A DNA stretch of 64,000 nucleotides from Benincasa hispida (GCF_009727055.1 NC_052350.1:40465993-40529992), one strand, 5' to 3'; positions 24,037-34,600 are shown, numbered from the stretch's first letter. Numbers and translations are program-made. Notes: generated by a model from the sequence alone, not told the origin.

Positions 24037-25399
24037 CACTACTACAAATTTAGTATTTATTAAGGACCAAAATATGTAAAAAAAAATGTCTACTTTGATG
24101 GCCAAAAAATGTCAAAAGAGTTAGTTTTCTTGATGGTAAAAAACGTCACTGGAAGCTCTTTCTTGACGTTTTTGGCCATCAAGATAGGGTACTTTGACGG
24201 TTTTTGCCCATTAACTATATGAAAAAAATGTTGAGAAAAATATTTTTATTGATATATTTCCAATGTCAAAATAAGGTAATATTGACATTTTTGTCCATCA
24301 ACTACTTTTTAAGAACGTCAAGAAAAACCATTTTTCTTGATGGTTTTTGCATGTCAAGAAAATATTTTTATTGACAGTTTTTAAGTGTCAACCATACACT
24401 TTTATTGATGTTTTTTGTTCATCAACTATACAAACTTGAAAAAAAAATCAAGGTCATTGAGATCCCTCATATGCAACTTGTAATTGACCCCAAACAAGTT
24501 TTTAAGTACACTATATGTACACATATATTTTAACCCACTTTATAAGAAAACAAATATTTTAATCAAACGTATATTATCATTTAATTAAAATTGTAATGCT
24601 TACCTTAATAGGACCCAAGTAAGAGGTGGAGGTTTTAAATATATATCCATTGTTTATTTCAAACAAAAAAAAAAAATCAGAAATCTAATTCAAACCCTTC
24701 AAAATTAAAATTAGAAACTAAGAACCCAACAACAAACACAACAAAAATTATGAAGAACATAACCATATGCCACATATCGAAAGTTGTTTAGAACTTATAG
24801 ATTGGATCAAATCAAATGCCAGGGCAGGTCATGGTGGCAATCAGCATCACTGGTAGCAGGCAAAAACCGTCATTTTGGGTAAGAGTCGATTGTCATGGCA
24901 ACAGCTGATCTGCAGTAGGCCGGCTTCATGCACAGTCGATAGTCATGAAAAGATTTGGGCTTCGATCTTTAAGGCGACAAGATTGAGCATCGATCTTCAG
25001 GGCAGCGGTCGATGGGTTAGATTTGGGGGTTTTGGTATTGATAAGGGAGCCAAAACGACGTAGGGTATTTTGGAGGTTTAAGCGTCAACCTCCACGGCAA
25101 GACTTGGAGGTTTCCATTGATCTTTACATAGGGTGTTTCTTCGCGAAGAATAATGATCAAGTTTGGGGGGGGGGGGGGGGGGGTTTGTCCATAAACGAAT
25201 TCAAAAATCGAGAATTCACCTTTTTTACGAAACTTATATATTTTAGTATCGAGAAATATATTTTTCTTGACATGCATGTACATTAAGTTAAATATCAAAG
25301 TTTATTATGTGAATGAAAGGAATTTTTTTTTATGGTTTTTTTCCATGATCATCAAGAAAACAGAAGTTTTATGCGAAGAAAGACTAAATTTTAGTAGTG
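24037..25399. mobile_element. Non-autonomous CACTA (CMC) transposon
   Basis: 1363 bases with terminal inverted repeats CACTACTACAAATTTAGT (left) and CACTACTAAAATTTAGTC (right, complement), flanked by the 3-bp duplication TAA/TAA (24034-24036, 25400-25402). The terminal 400 bases carry many short subterminal repeats of the type TTCTTGA/TCAAGAA, TTGATGG and TTTTTGACG in both orientations, which transposases of this superfamily bind. The interior (24780-25180) is GC-richer and of unknown origin. No transposase is encoded. Confidence 0.9.
25165..25183. repeat. Homopolymer G tract
   Basis: Nineteen consecutive G inside the CACTA element. It could form G-quadruplexes and is prone to length error in sequencing and replication. 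Confidence 0.95.
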
Positions 25400-25673
25400 T
25401 AAACACAATTTGACAATATTAGCTTTATTCATTTCACCCCGTAAATCTTAAAGCATAAAATCAAATATAATTTATCTCACCCACCCAAGTTATTTACTGT
25501 TATATTGCCCACTACATATGTAATTTATCTTCACTAATAAGTGAGGAAGAATACATAGAAACACGTGACTATTACATAAACTATTTTTGTTGTTTACATA
25601 GAAACAACACACAAAGCATATATATAGCAGCTGAAAGGACAATAACTACGTACTTTTATTCTGTAGAGTAGTT

Positions 25674-27558
25674 TTATGTAGGTCTTGGTTCATGATCAAT
25701 AAGGTTAGAGTACATACTATGAGATAGACGTGGTTGTGCGTGTAGCTGTAATGGGGTTGGGAGAGAGAGTTCGTGATCGGTTTTAGAGAAGTTCATTTTT
25801 GTGATTCCCGGTAGTAAGCTCCAAGAAAAGCTTTGTAAAAGTCTAGCAAATAACATCATGGTAATGTTGGTGCCAAGTGAGCTACCAACGCACCCTCTCC
25901 TCCCTTTAGTAAATGTGATGAATCGTAGACTTGGTTATGATATTCCCAATTCTGTCATTGTATCATCTTTTAGATGACGTTCTGGATTAAATCTCATTGG
26001 ATCCTCCCAGATTTTTGGGTTTCGACCAAGACCTATACGACTCAGCAACACTTCACTACCTTTGAGAATTAAGTAACCATTCACAATGATCTTAGAGTTT
26101 GAGACATGAGGAATATTGAAAGGTGAAAATGGATGAAGTCGAAAAGATTCTCTAATACAAGTTATGAGATACTTGAGTTTTGGGATATCAGATTCTTCAA
26201 CTAGCCTTTCTCTCCCAACTACATCATCCAATTCTACATCGGCTTTCTTGAGAACTTCTGGTTGATTGATTAATTGTCATTGTCCATTCCACTACATTTG
26301 ATGGATTATCTATTGTTGCAATTTGTAACTCCTATTATTAAGGTTGGAAAGAGTTCACATTAAACTTCAAAAAAGTGTTTATCAATCAATTTAATAATTT
26401 GATCAACTTTTAATTTTCTAACTAAAAGGTCCTTGAACAATAAAAATATTTAAAAGGTCATTTAACTTGTCTGGTAGGATCCATGTACTTAAAAGTCAAA
26501 TAGGTCCAAATATTAAATAACCGATATTTTTTTAAAAAGGTCAAGGACCAAATGGATACAAACTTTAAAGTTCAACGATTGAATTTAATAATAATTTAAT
26601 CACACATGCATGTATATATATTTGTATGAGAGTAATGTATCAATGTTTATTATCATCTAAAGTTGTAGAATGCTTACCGTGATTTGAGCTTTAATCTCTT
26701 CAATGGACAACAACGAATTTCCATGGTCATCTTTAAGTGCAATAAGGATATCAAGAATGTCCTTTATCACTCTTATTTTCTTGTTTTTCCATTGCTGCAC
26801 TCTTTCGTCTATAATGGGTTCATCGTACTTTCGAACGACATTCAAAGCTTCTTCATAATTTTCTCATGGCCATCTAAATCAATTTGCTTCAAATGAGACA
26901 CAAAATCTGATATAGAAAATGCATTGACATGCCTAAGAATGGTCAACAATGCTTCATTATGATCTTCTTCTTCAAAAGTTGGCCCTCCATCTTCCCTCCC
27001 TTTGCCATAGTATCTTCTATTGAATAACATTCTTCTGATAATGTTACCACAATAATGTTGTGTTACGCTTTTAACATTAGTCGCTGCACCTCCTCCATTT
27101 TTATTAGTAAGTATAAAAATGTAGCGTAAAAGGTTATCAGCTTCAGCAGTTCTTTGGCAAAGCATTCGATGAAGCGTTGTCGAATTGAGTACTTATGATG
27201 CGAGAATTCTTCTCATCTTCTTCCATTGGTCTCCCATGGACGAAAATGTTGTGGTGAGATATCCACGACTTAAGATATCAACCGTGTTGGAAATGGAAGA
27301 ACGTGATCCAAAGACAGATCATATGTCTTGAGAAATTGAAGAGCGAATTCAGGAGAAATGACAAGGATTATGTAAGTATTTTCAAGACGTATGGAAGCAA
27401 TTTCAGTGTTGAATTGCTTCATTATTGAATGAATCCATTGATGTGTTGGGGATTTGTTGGTTAATATTGTTAGGAGGCAACCGACGAGTGGCCATGGCTT
27501 TGGGCCTGGTGGAAGAGCTGCTTGGCGTCGGACTAATGAATAAGAAAGCAGCTTCCAT
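25674..27558 (-). pseudogene. CYP79-like cytochrome P450 pseudogene
   Basis: Remnant of a two-exon CYP79 gene; the family converts amino acids to aldoximes at the ER. Exon 1 (to 26678) shows proline-rich LPPGPKPWPLVG (codon start 27515), QWIHSIMKQFNTEIASIRL, RGYLTTTFSSMGDQWKKMRR, QHYCGNIIRRMLF and EEIKAQIT, then a GTAAGC donor. Exon 2 starts at 26331 after AG, with the CYP79 hallmark DNPSNVVEW, then [10 protein letters not shown] (ExxR), FNIPHVS, FNPERH and the haem motif FTKGRRGCVG (Cys codon 25890-25892). At least three frameshifts (before LSRGY; HEKIMK/ALNVV; INQ/PEV) and two in-frame stops (LAS*VL; GIS*PS) disable it. The start near 27558 is uncertain: that ATG is out of frame with LPPGP. 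The intron (26332-26677) carries transposon-like sequence. Confidence 0.9.
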
Positions 27559-27691
27559 GGCTTTCTTTCACTCCCTCTCTCTTTCCTTCAAGGAAATGTG
27601 TGTGTCTATATACATATATTTGTATTGACACGTCATTTGTTTGTCCCCACATTTTTTATTTTGTTTTTCTTTTTTTTTTTTTCAATGTTTC

Positions 27692-28265
27692 TGATAGGGA
27701 CAACGACCCTCAAACTATCTCCACAATGGTATGATATTGTCTACTTTGGGCATAAACCTTCATGACTTTGCTTTTGGTTTCACTCTAAAAGGCCTCATAC
27801 CAATGGAGATAGTCATTTTCACTTATATACCCATGATCATCCTCTTATCTAACCAATATGGGACTTTGGTCGCATTTCCAACAATCCTCCCCTCGAACAA
27901 AGGACCACCAAGCCTCCAGTCATCCATCCGTCTAACTCATATCTAGGCATAGAATTCAACCACGGATCACACCATGACTACTTTAAAGGCTCCACTTTGG
28001 TGGCATTCCCAACAATCCTCCCCTCGAACAAAGGACCACCGAGCCTCCAGTCATCCATCCATTTAATTCATATCTAGGCTAACTCCTTTTCACCCGAGCA
28101 TACCACCTATCCAATAGAGTTAAACCACGGATCACACCATGACTACTTCCAAGGCTCCATCTTTGTTCAACACCGAGGATTCTACCGAGCATGGCTCCAT
28201 CTTTGTTTGGCATCGAGGATTCTAACGTGCATGGTTAATTCAGGAGCATGGCTATGATACCACTT
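27692..28265 (-). mobile_element. TRIM-like element: 3' LTR, interior and primer site
   Basis: On the minus strand the LTR (27883 to 27692, 192 bases) runs TGTTGGAAATGCGACC... to ...CCCTATCA and resembles the widespread plant TRIM type with the words CCATTGGTATGAGGCC and AATATCATACCATTGTGG. The tract GTTCGAGGGGAGGAT (27884-27898) is its polypurine tract. The non-coding interior ends at primer site TGGTATCATAGCC (28261-28249, minus). No matching 5' LTR follows; instead the 3' end of a Copia LTR (28266) abuts. Confidence 0.7.
27884..28130 (-). repeat. Tandem duplication in the TRIM interior
   Basis: The 131-base unit 27884-28014 starts with the polypurine tract and closes with CATTCCCAACA, a copy of the LTR start. 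The next unit from 28015 repeats tract and neighbouring text (ACCACCGAGCCTCCAGTCAT versus ACCACCAAGCCTCCAGTCAT) with a short extra insertion. Confidence 0.8.
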
Positions 28266-28945
28266 TGAGAGTTTCTGAACCTAACTTAGATGGCCAAACA
28301 GAATGCAAACAATCACCAGAAATAAAACAAAAGCAATAAAGAACACCAAGATATAAAGTGGTTCGACCAGTTTGGTCTACATCCACTTTGAGAACCAGCT
28401 TGAATTAATTTATTAATGAGCAATAAAGGAATTTTACAGATTACAGATAATCAACGAAATCACCAATCTGTAATTTTAAGTATCAACTGATACCGACAAA
28501 TGCGCATATAACGTCGCCTCTATCTACTGAGAAAAACCCATTGCAAAACAGCCCAAAACAGTGTGCTACTCGCCTCTGACTGGCGAACCATGCGTAGACC
28601 CGTGCCTCTCTCTCACCGCCAACAACCGCTGTCGGACGCAGCCACCACGACGAACCACTGAACCGCTGGATTCAAGCCCACGCTGCTGCTCAAATCGGCA
28701 AAGTCCGACCAAGCTCGAACCGGCCGCTGATCCTCCACACAAGAACCGGTCGTGGCTCTTCGACCGACAGCCTCCATCTTTGTTCCAGTCGGCTGCGGTA
28801 GCTTCAACACCAGACGACTCCCTTTTTTTCTTCTTTTCAAAAAATCACGCTAATGTGCCCTAAGTGAAGAAGAAAAGAGATATTACAAAAGTGCCACTGC
28901 TCATTATTTACAATAATGTCATTGGGTCTTTTTAAATTTCCAACA
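28266..28945 (-). repeat. TNT1-like Copia 3' LTR
   Basis: 680 bases; on the minus strand TGTTGGAAATTTAAAAAGAC... to ...AGAAACTCTCA. The last 50 bases match the 5' LTR stub at 31777-31828. An open frame at 28561-28863 is LTR sequence and not a gene. Confidence 0.8.
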
Positions 28946-28975
28946 ACCCAATAAAAAACCATTTAAAAAGCCTTG

Positions 28976-30545
28976 TTATTTTCTATAAATCTCCTTCATA
29001 ACAAGAATATTTAAGTGCCAAGCTGATTCAGATTTAATATTCAACCCATTTAATAGGTATTTGAACCTATGGGTTGGAAGAACCTTAGTTAACATATCTG
29101 ACAAATTCTCAACTGTATGAACCTTGACCAGTTCAACATCTTTCTGGGCCACAACTTCTCTGATAAAATGAAATTTGACATAGATATGCTTAGACCGTTC
29201 GTGATGAGAAGGATTCTTCGCAAGATGAATAGCACTCTTGCTATCACAACAGACGATAGGAATGAACTTCTGCGACAACAACTCACCAACTATCCTTTTC
29301 AACAACACTTCTTCTTTCACAGCTTCACCCACTGAAATATACTATGACTCAGTAGTAGAGAAGGCAACAACTGACTGTAGAGCAACTTTCCAACTGACCA
29401 CATTACCAAACAAACGAAAAATGTGACCTGATAGAGACCTTCTTTTGTCAAGGTTTGCAGCATAATCTGCATCTGTGAAGCCTTCCAACAGTGTTGATTT
29501 ATCACAATCCCTGCTAAAACACAATGATACACTGGCACTACCTTTCAAATATCGAAGCACCCATTTAACAGCATTCCAATGCTCCTTCCCAGGATTTGAC
29601 ATAAACCTACTTATCATACTCATAGCATATCCCAAGTTAGGCCTAGTACAAATCATCAAATACATAATACTTCTAACAGCATTAAATAGGGAATATTAGC
29701 CATCTCTAACCTTTCTTGTTCAGTAACAGGACACTGAGATGAAGAAAGCCTAAAATGAGATGCTAAAGGTGTCGAAACTGCCTTACAATCGGACATATTA
29801 TACTTCTCAAGCAGTTTATGCACATAACTCTCCTGCGAAATGGTTAACAAACCTTTCTCCCTATCTCTTTTCACATCCATACCTAGGATCCTTTTCAGTT
29901 CATCTAAATCTTTCATCTCAAATTCACTACTCAATCATTTCTTGAGATCACAGATTTCAGAATAATCCTTAGACACCAGAATCATATCATCAACATACAG
30001 AAGTAGATAGGTATATGTACCTTTCTGAGATAGTTTCCAGTACACACAGGCATCATAAGAGCTTCTGTGAAACCCCTGCTTCAGAATAAAGGTGTCAAAC
30101 CTGATATACCATTGTCTCGGTGATTTCTTCAGTCCATTGATAGACCTGTGAAGACGATAAACCATGTCTTCCTTTCCTTTCACTTCATAGCCCTTAGGTT
30201 GAGCAATGTAGATCACTTCTTCCAATTCACCATGAAGGAAAGCTGTGATAACGTCCATCTGTTCAACAAACATATCAAAGTGAACAGCAATAGATAAAAT
30301 TAATCGAATGGACGAATGCCTCACCACCGGAGAGAAAATCTCATGAAAGTCAACTACCTTCTTTTGAGTGTAGCCCTTGGCTACAAGTCTAGCCTTATAC
30401 CTAGGCTTGTTGTCATATCCTGTACCTGGCTTGATTTTATAAATCTACTTTGGCTGAACGAGTTTTGGATTAGGAGGCTTTGGAACCAAAGACCATGTCT
30501 GATTCTTCTGCAACGAGAACAAGTCCATTCTCAAGGTCCCCTTCA
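28976..30545 (-). pseudogene. TNT1-like Copia RT and RNase H
   Basis: Reads, with a few stops and shifts, QKNQTWSLVPKPPNPKLVQP, YKARLVAKGYTQKK, EQMDVITAFLHGELEEVIY, the catalytic LLLYVDDMILVSKD, FEMKDLDELKRILGMDV, CTRPNLGYAMSMISRFMSNP, GFTDADYAANLDKRRSLSGH, and the RNase H end CCDSKSAIHLAKNPSHHERS followed by ENLSDMLTKVLPTHRF. Spacing is that of Copia pol. Breaks lie near 29935 (stop after DLKK) and 29665 (shift). Most residues needed for polymerisation survive, so decay is recent or slight. Confidence 0.9.
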
Positions 30546-30547
30546 GC

Positions 30548-31677
30548 TTAACCATTGATAACCTTCAGAACTCCATTATCAAATTTATAAGAATAACCTG
30601 CTCTATCTAATTCGCCCAGAGAAATTAGATTTCGTTTGAGTTCTGGAACATACCTTATATTTGTAAGAATTCTGATCATACCATCATGTGTTGCAATTCG
30701 AACTGACCCAATTCCTTTTACATCACAAACACCATTATCACCAAGCAGAACTGATCCCCCATCACTTTCCTGAAAGTTAATCAAGAAATCCCGATTAGGA
30801 GTCATGTGAAACATGCACCCTGAATCCATGATCCAAGCATTTTGAATGTCCCTGCTGGACACCATCAAAACCTCTGCTGAATCATACCCTTAAGTAATAT
30901 TTGCTGCACTAGAATCCCTTGTATGCTTGCTACTTGATGCTTCCTTGCTCTTATTCAAAGGGAAATTCTTTCTAAAGTGTCCTTCTTTATGACATAGTAA
31001 ACACTTTTTGCTTTTTCCCTTTGATTTCGACCTGGATCTCGACTCTTTTCCTTTTCCGTTCTTTTTCTCATTTCTGCCTCTGGCCATGAGTAACTTTCCA
31101 TCCTTGTGTTCCTTTTTAATCTCGAGATTTCTCGTTCTCAAGGCATCCAACACTATATCCATGGACAATGAATTTCGTCCATATTTAATAGCTGCCTTAA
31201 CTTCTCAATACGATTCTGGCAAAGAATTCATAAGAATAACTGCTAGATTTTCATCCGACATCTTCTCACCGATGTTATTGAGATCAACTATAATCGTCTG
31301 AAATTCATCTAGGTTCTCTTCTAAGCCTTTACTTGAGTCTATCTTATATCCAAAGAATTTTTCCTTTAGATATAATTTATTTGGCAAGGACTTAGTCAAA
31401 TAAAGACTTTCCAATTTCTTCCACAACTCCGCTGTAGTAGTGGCCTCATCTACTAGCCTAAGCACTCTATCTGACAGATACAGAATTATTGTTGAATAGG
31501 CCATCTCATTCCATATCCTTTTTTCAGCTTCTGTAATTGTTGGTGGAAGGTTATTTTCGTCTAAGATTTTGGCTACCTTTTGTTGTACCAGAATAGCTCT
31601 AATCTTTTTTCTCCATAACCCGAAATCACTTTTCCATCAAATTTAACAACTTCGAACCGTGTAGACATCGAAGCCAT
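30548..31677 (-). pseudogene. TNT1-like Copia gag and protease
   Basis: ATG at 31677 begins MASMSTRFEVVKFDGK. After a frameshift gag continues as NEMAYSTIILYLSDRVLR, ELWKKLESLYLTKSLPNK and LDEFQTIIVDLNNIGEKM, then LMNSLPESY and a stop. The nucleocapsid segment has CLLCHKEGHFRKNF, a CCHC finger whose last Cys is Phe. The protease shows the intact active site AWIMDSGCMFHMTPNRDF and the end NIRYVPELKRNLISLGEL. After VLKVING the sequence jumps straight to RT. Confidence 0.9.
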
Positions 31678-31762
31678 CCGTCAAATTAATTCCAACAAAA
31701 AAACTTGAATAAAAGATATGTTAGCACACACTACCGCACAACACTCTTTTGGATCAACTGGA

Positions 31763-31774
31763 GCTCTGATACCA
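31763..31774 (-). other. tRNA-iMet primer-binding site of the TNT1-like Copia
   Basis: The minus strand reads TGGTATCAGAGC exactly, followed by TCC. It is preceded by the LTR end ACTCTCACA with two spacer bases. Confidence 0.85.
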
Positions 31775-32050
31775 CTTGTGAGAGTTTCTAAACCTAAATT
31801 AGATGGTCAAACAGAAAGCAAACAGTTTCTTTGCGAACGGTTTTTTTTTTTTTTTTTTTTGGGGTTCTATATTGTATTTTGGACGAAATGTATTTTTCGC
31901 CTTTAAAGTTTATGTCTATTTGGCCTCTGAAGTTTCAAAACAAACACTTTAATTCTTGAAATTTTTGAAAATAGTTTTAAATGGTATCGGAGGTTTCTTA
32001 GACTGTTAGTTGATTAATGGAAAAATGATATGGTTGTTAGAGATGACTTG

Positions 32051-32323
32051 GGGTTTTATGGGGCACTGAGATGATATAGGATGTGGGAAGTTCTGATGTC
32101 TAAGGAGTTTTGATCGAGTATGAACGATTGAGTATGATCGAGTATGTTCGAGCACTGAGATGATATACGATATACGGAAGGAAAATGACGTTGAGATACG
32201 AAACACGTTCCGAAAATGGGCCCACAAACAATTAAAATCGGTGAGATAGAATATGGGCCTCCAAACACTGAAATGATATAGGATGTGGGGATATACATCT
32301 CAGGTTGGGTACCCAAACAGCCC
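32051..32323. mobile_element. PIF/Harbinger-like MITE nested in the MULE arm
   Basis: 273 bases present in the left MULE arm and absent from the right one, so the insertion is precise. The right end reads CCCAAACAGCCC then TTA; the left is TTG then GGGTTTTATGGGG, a degenerate inverted counterpart of GGGCTGTTTGGG. Target TTA fits PIF/Harbinger. It contains three copies of CACTGAGATGATATA-like text (32065, 32154, 32269). Confidence 0.65.
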
Positions 32324-32574
32324 TTAGCTAGATAATTTGGCATATTTTATTATTTTAATATTATTTTCTTTGAATGTCCTCTTCTTTTCCCATCTTCAAT
32401 CCTTCTCTGGCAAATTGATCATGGGCAACGTCTCCATCATTTTTTCCTCTTATCTGGCAGCTACTTTGAGTTGAGAAAACTCCATTTTTTGGTAAGCAAA
32501 ATTTCAAGGTTGAGATTCGACTTTTCCCACCAAAGAAATTAAATTGCATAACGCACAAATTTAATTTGAGAAAT

Positions 32575-33567
32575 CTGGGTTCTGACGGAATTCACCTATT
32601 CAATATATTCAATCACAAAATTTTCATTACTAGAGACATACAATTAATTTTACCTGGCCGAATTAATTGGAACAGTCAATTAAACTGACTTAATCAACTA
32701 ATTAGACTAATTTAAATCGATGAACAACATGGAAATTCAAATTGACCTAATTGCATTAAGATCTAAGGCAAATCTGGGTTGAACATTCAAAAAGGAACAA
32801 TCTTAATTAAACATTTGGTTGATTCGGTTCTACATTAGTCAGAATAATGCTCATCTAGGTGATTTGCAAGATATCCTGACCTATTGCTTCTAATTGACTA
32901 ACAAAAGATTAAATGTCACATATCAAATGTTAATCGAAAGCAATATTCATAAAATTCCTAAGTGCTCAATCTTATAATCATAAACATTCAAAACTGAATC
33001 GAATTAGAAATTACAAAAAAAAAAAATAAAAATCAAGGTAATGTCTTGATACATTCTCAAACTAAAGTAGAAGAAAAGTGGAGAGAAACTGAAGTAGGAG
33101 ACGGTTGGAGTCGTCAAAAATCGTGATTCTCTAACCTAGACAGCTTAAACAACATTTTATAGTTGTAGTCGTAGCATTGCAATGCTCTTATCGAAGCGTT
33201 GCGAGTCTGTAGTTTGCAGCATCGCAATGCTACCTCGTATTTTTTGACTACTGCCTTTGAGCATAGCGTTGAAGCGTAGATGTACCGTCGCAATATTGCA
33301 AGCGATCTGAAGATACTACATTTTAGCGTAGCTCAATGCTTTCCAGAGGTTACAACGTTGAACACACGGGCATTTGGTCATTTGGCCTTCAAATTCACGG
33401 TTGGTGCAATTAAGTTTCAATTTAGCCCGTTTTAACTTCATTTCGCTACTAATACCCTATTCTACCTCTTAAATGCTTGAAACCTACAAAATAGCAAAAC
33501 AAACACATAAAATACTTCTACAACCTCGAATTAAGCAAAGTTAGATAACACATTTTTTATGCTATCA
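32575..33567 (-). repeat. Gypsy family C-type LTR nested in the MULE
   Basis: On the minus strand it starts TGATAGCATAAAAAATGTG at 33567 and includes the palindrome cluster (GCATTGCAATGC, GCGTTGCGAG and others, 33170-33360). The left end is not clear: no TG/CA terminus or duplicate of the right flank GAGGG was found, so it is probably truncated. Confidence 0.6.
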
Positions 33568-34474
33568 GAGGGTTGAAGAAGAGGGGAAAAGAAGAGGCAA
33601 CCTCATTAAAAGAAAATAATATTAAAATAATAAAATATGCTAAATCACTTAGCTAAATCATCATCTAAAAGCCACATGATTTTTCGCTTAGTCAACTAAC
33701 GGTCTAAAAAGTCTCAAGGATCATTTAGAACTATTTTCAAAACCTCATGGACTAAAGTGTTCGCTTTGAAACTTCAAGGACCAAATAGACATTAACTTCA
33801 AATCTTAAGGATCAAAAGTGCATTTTTTCCTTGTATTTTGTTCACCTAGAAATAAAAATTGTTCTTAATTTGATAGATATTTTATTTTTTGAAGAAGAAT
33901 ACAAAACTATTTTCGAACTATATGAATATTTAAAAAAAATATATTAATTTATGCTCTAACCTCTCATTAAAATTCTAAACTCCATTAATTAAACCCCAAA
34001 TTTTTTATCAGTGAAGCAATTTATATTGTCAATTATGTTCTGTTTAGATAAACACCAATTAAACCTGTTTCAAACTCTCTGATTTTTTTTTTTTTTAATT
34101 TTATTCAGGTATAAATTCTAATAGTTTATTTTATTAATTCAATATTTGAATTAATAAAACTAACATTATCTAATCGATTTTTTGAATGTTTAATTATTAA
34201 TTATTTGTTGAAATAAAATATTTGTATTAAACAAAAAAAACAAATATTATTAGCATACATTATTTTTAGCTTAAAAATATTTTCATATTTTTTAGTTCAT
34301 ATAATTTTATTTAATAGGTCATTATTTTTTAAATTAAATTAATGGTTAGAAATGCCTTGCTATAAAAAAATAAGGGCTTCTTGCAAATTTATCGAAGTTT
34401 CAGAAATCAGGCTGATGGCCGAAACTTATTACTTTTTTGCAAATATAGCAAAAAAAAAACAAGTTGAATCCACG

Positions 34475-34600
34475 TGATACACTTGATACTCTTGATGCAC
34501 TATTGATATACACTTGATACACTTGATACACTTGATAAGCACATGATACACTTGATACACTTGATAAGCACATGATACACTTGATATACTATTGATACAT
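34475..34600 (+). repeat. Minisatellite, unit TGATACACT
   Basis: About 126 bases built from a 9-base unit TGATACACT with variants (TGATGCACT, TGATATACT) and a higher-order unit containing TGATAAGCACA seen twice. Confidence 0.9.

Larger units (their letters stand above)
28266..31828 (-). mobile_element. TNT1-like Copia with deleted integrase
   Basis: Minus-strand order: 5' LTR stub (31828-31777), primer site, gag, zinc knuckle, protease, directly RT, RNase H, 3' LTR (28945-28266). Gag and pol residues are well conserved but carry scattered stops. The whole integrase domain is missing at about 30545. The 5' LTR is cut to about 50 bases by the junction at 31828. Confidence 0.85.
31881..33830. 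mobile_element. Mutator-like element (MULE) with long inverted repeats
   Basis: 1950 bases flanked by perfect 9-bp duplications TTGTATTTT (31872-31880 and 33831-33839). Long terminal inverted repeats begin GGACGAAATG / GGAAAAAATG and share AATGTCTATTTGG, TTTGAAAATAGTT and CATATTTTATTATTTTAATA. The right arm spans about 33568-33830; the left arm is about 31881-32415 and is interrupted by a small nested element. A Gypsy LTR sits inside. No transposase is visible. Confidence 0.85.

Noticed and set aside
27692..28265. Cassandra-type TRIM with 5S rRNA promoter
   Set aside because: No 5S internal control region was recognised in the LTR; the text fits another TRIM type.
28561..28863. 100-codon open frame rich in Pro/Arg/Ser
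   Set aside because: It lies inside the Copia 3' LTR (28266-28945), has no family resemblance and is explained by local GC-richness.
34475..34600. Regularly spaced repeats that might be read as a CRISPR-like array
   Set aside because: Nine-base units directly in tandem without spacers, in a plant genome; a minisatellite.
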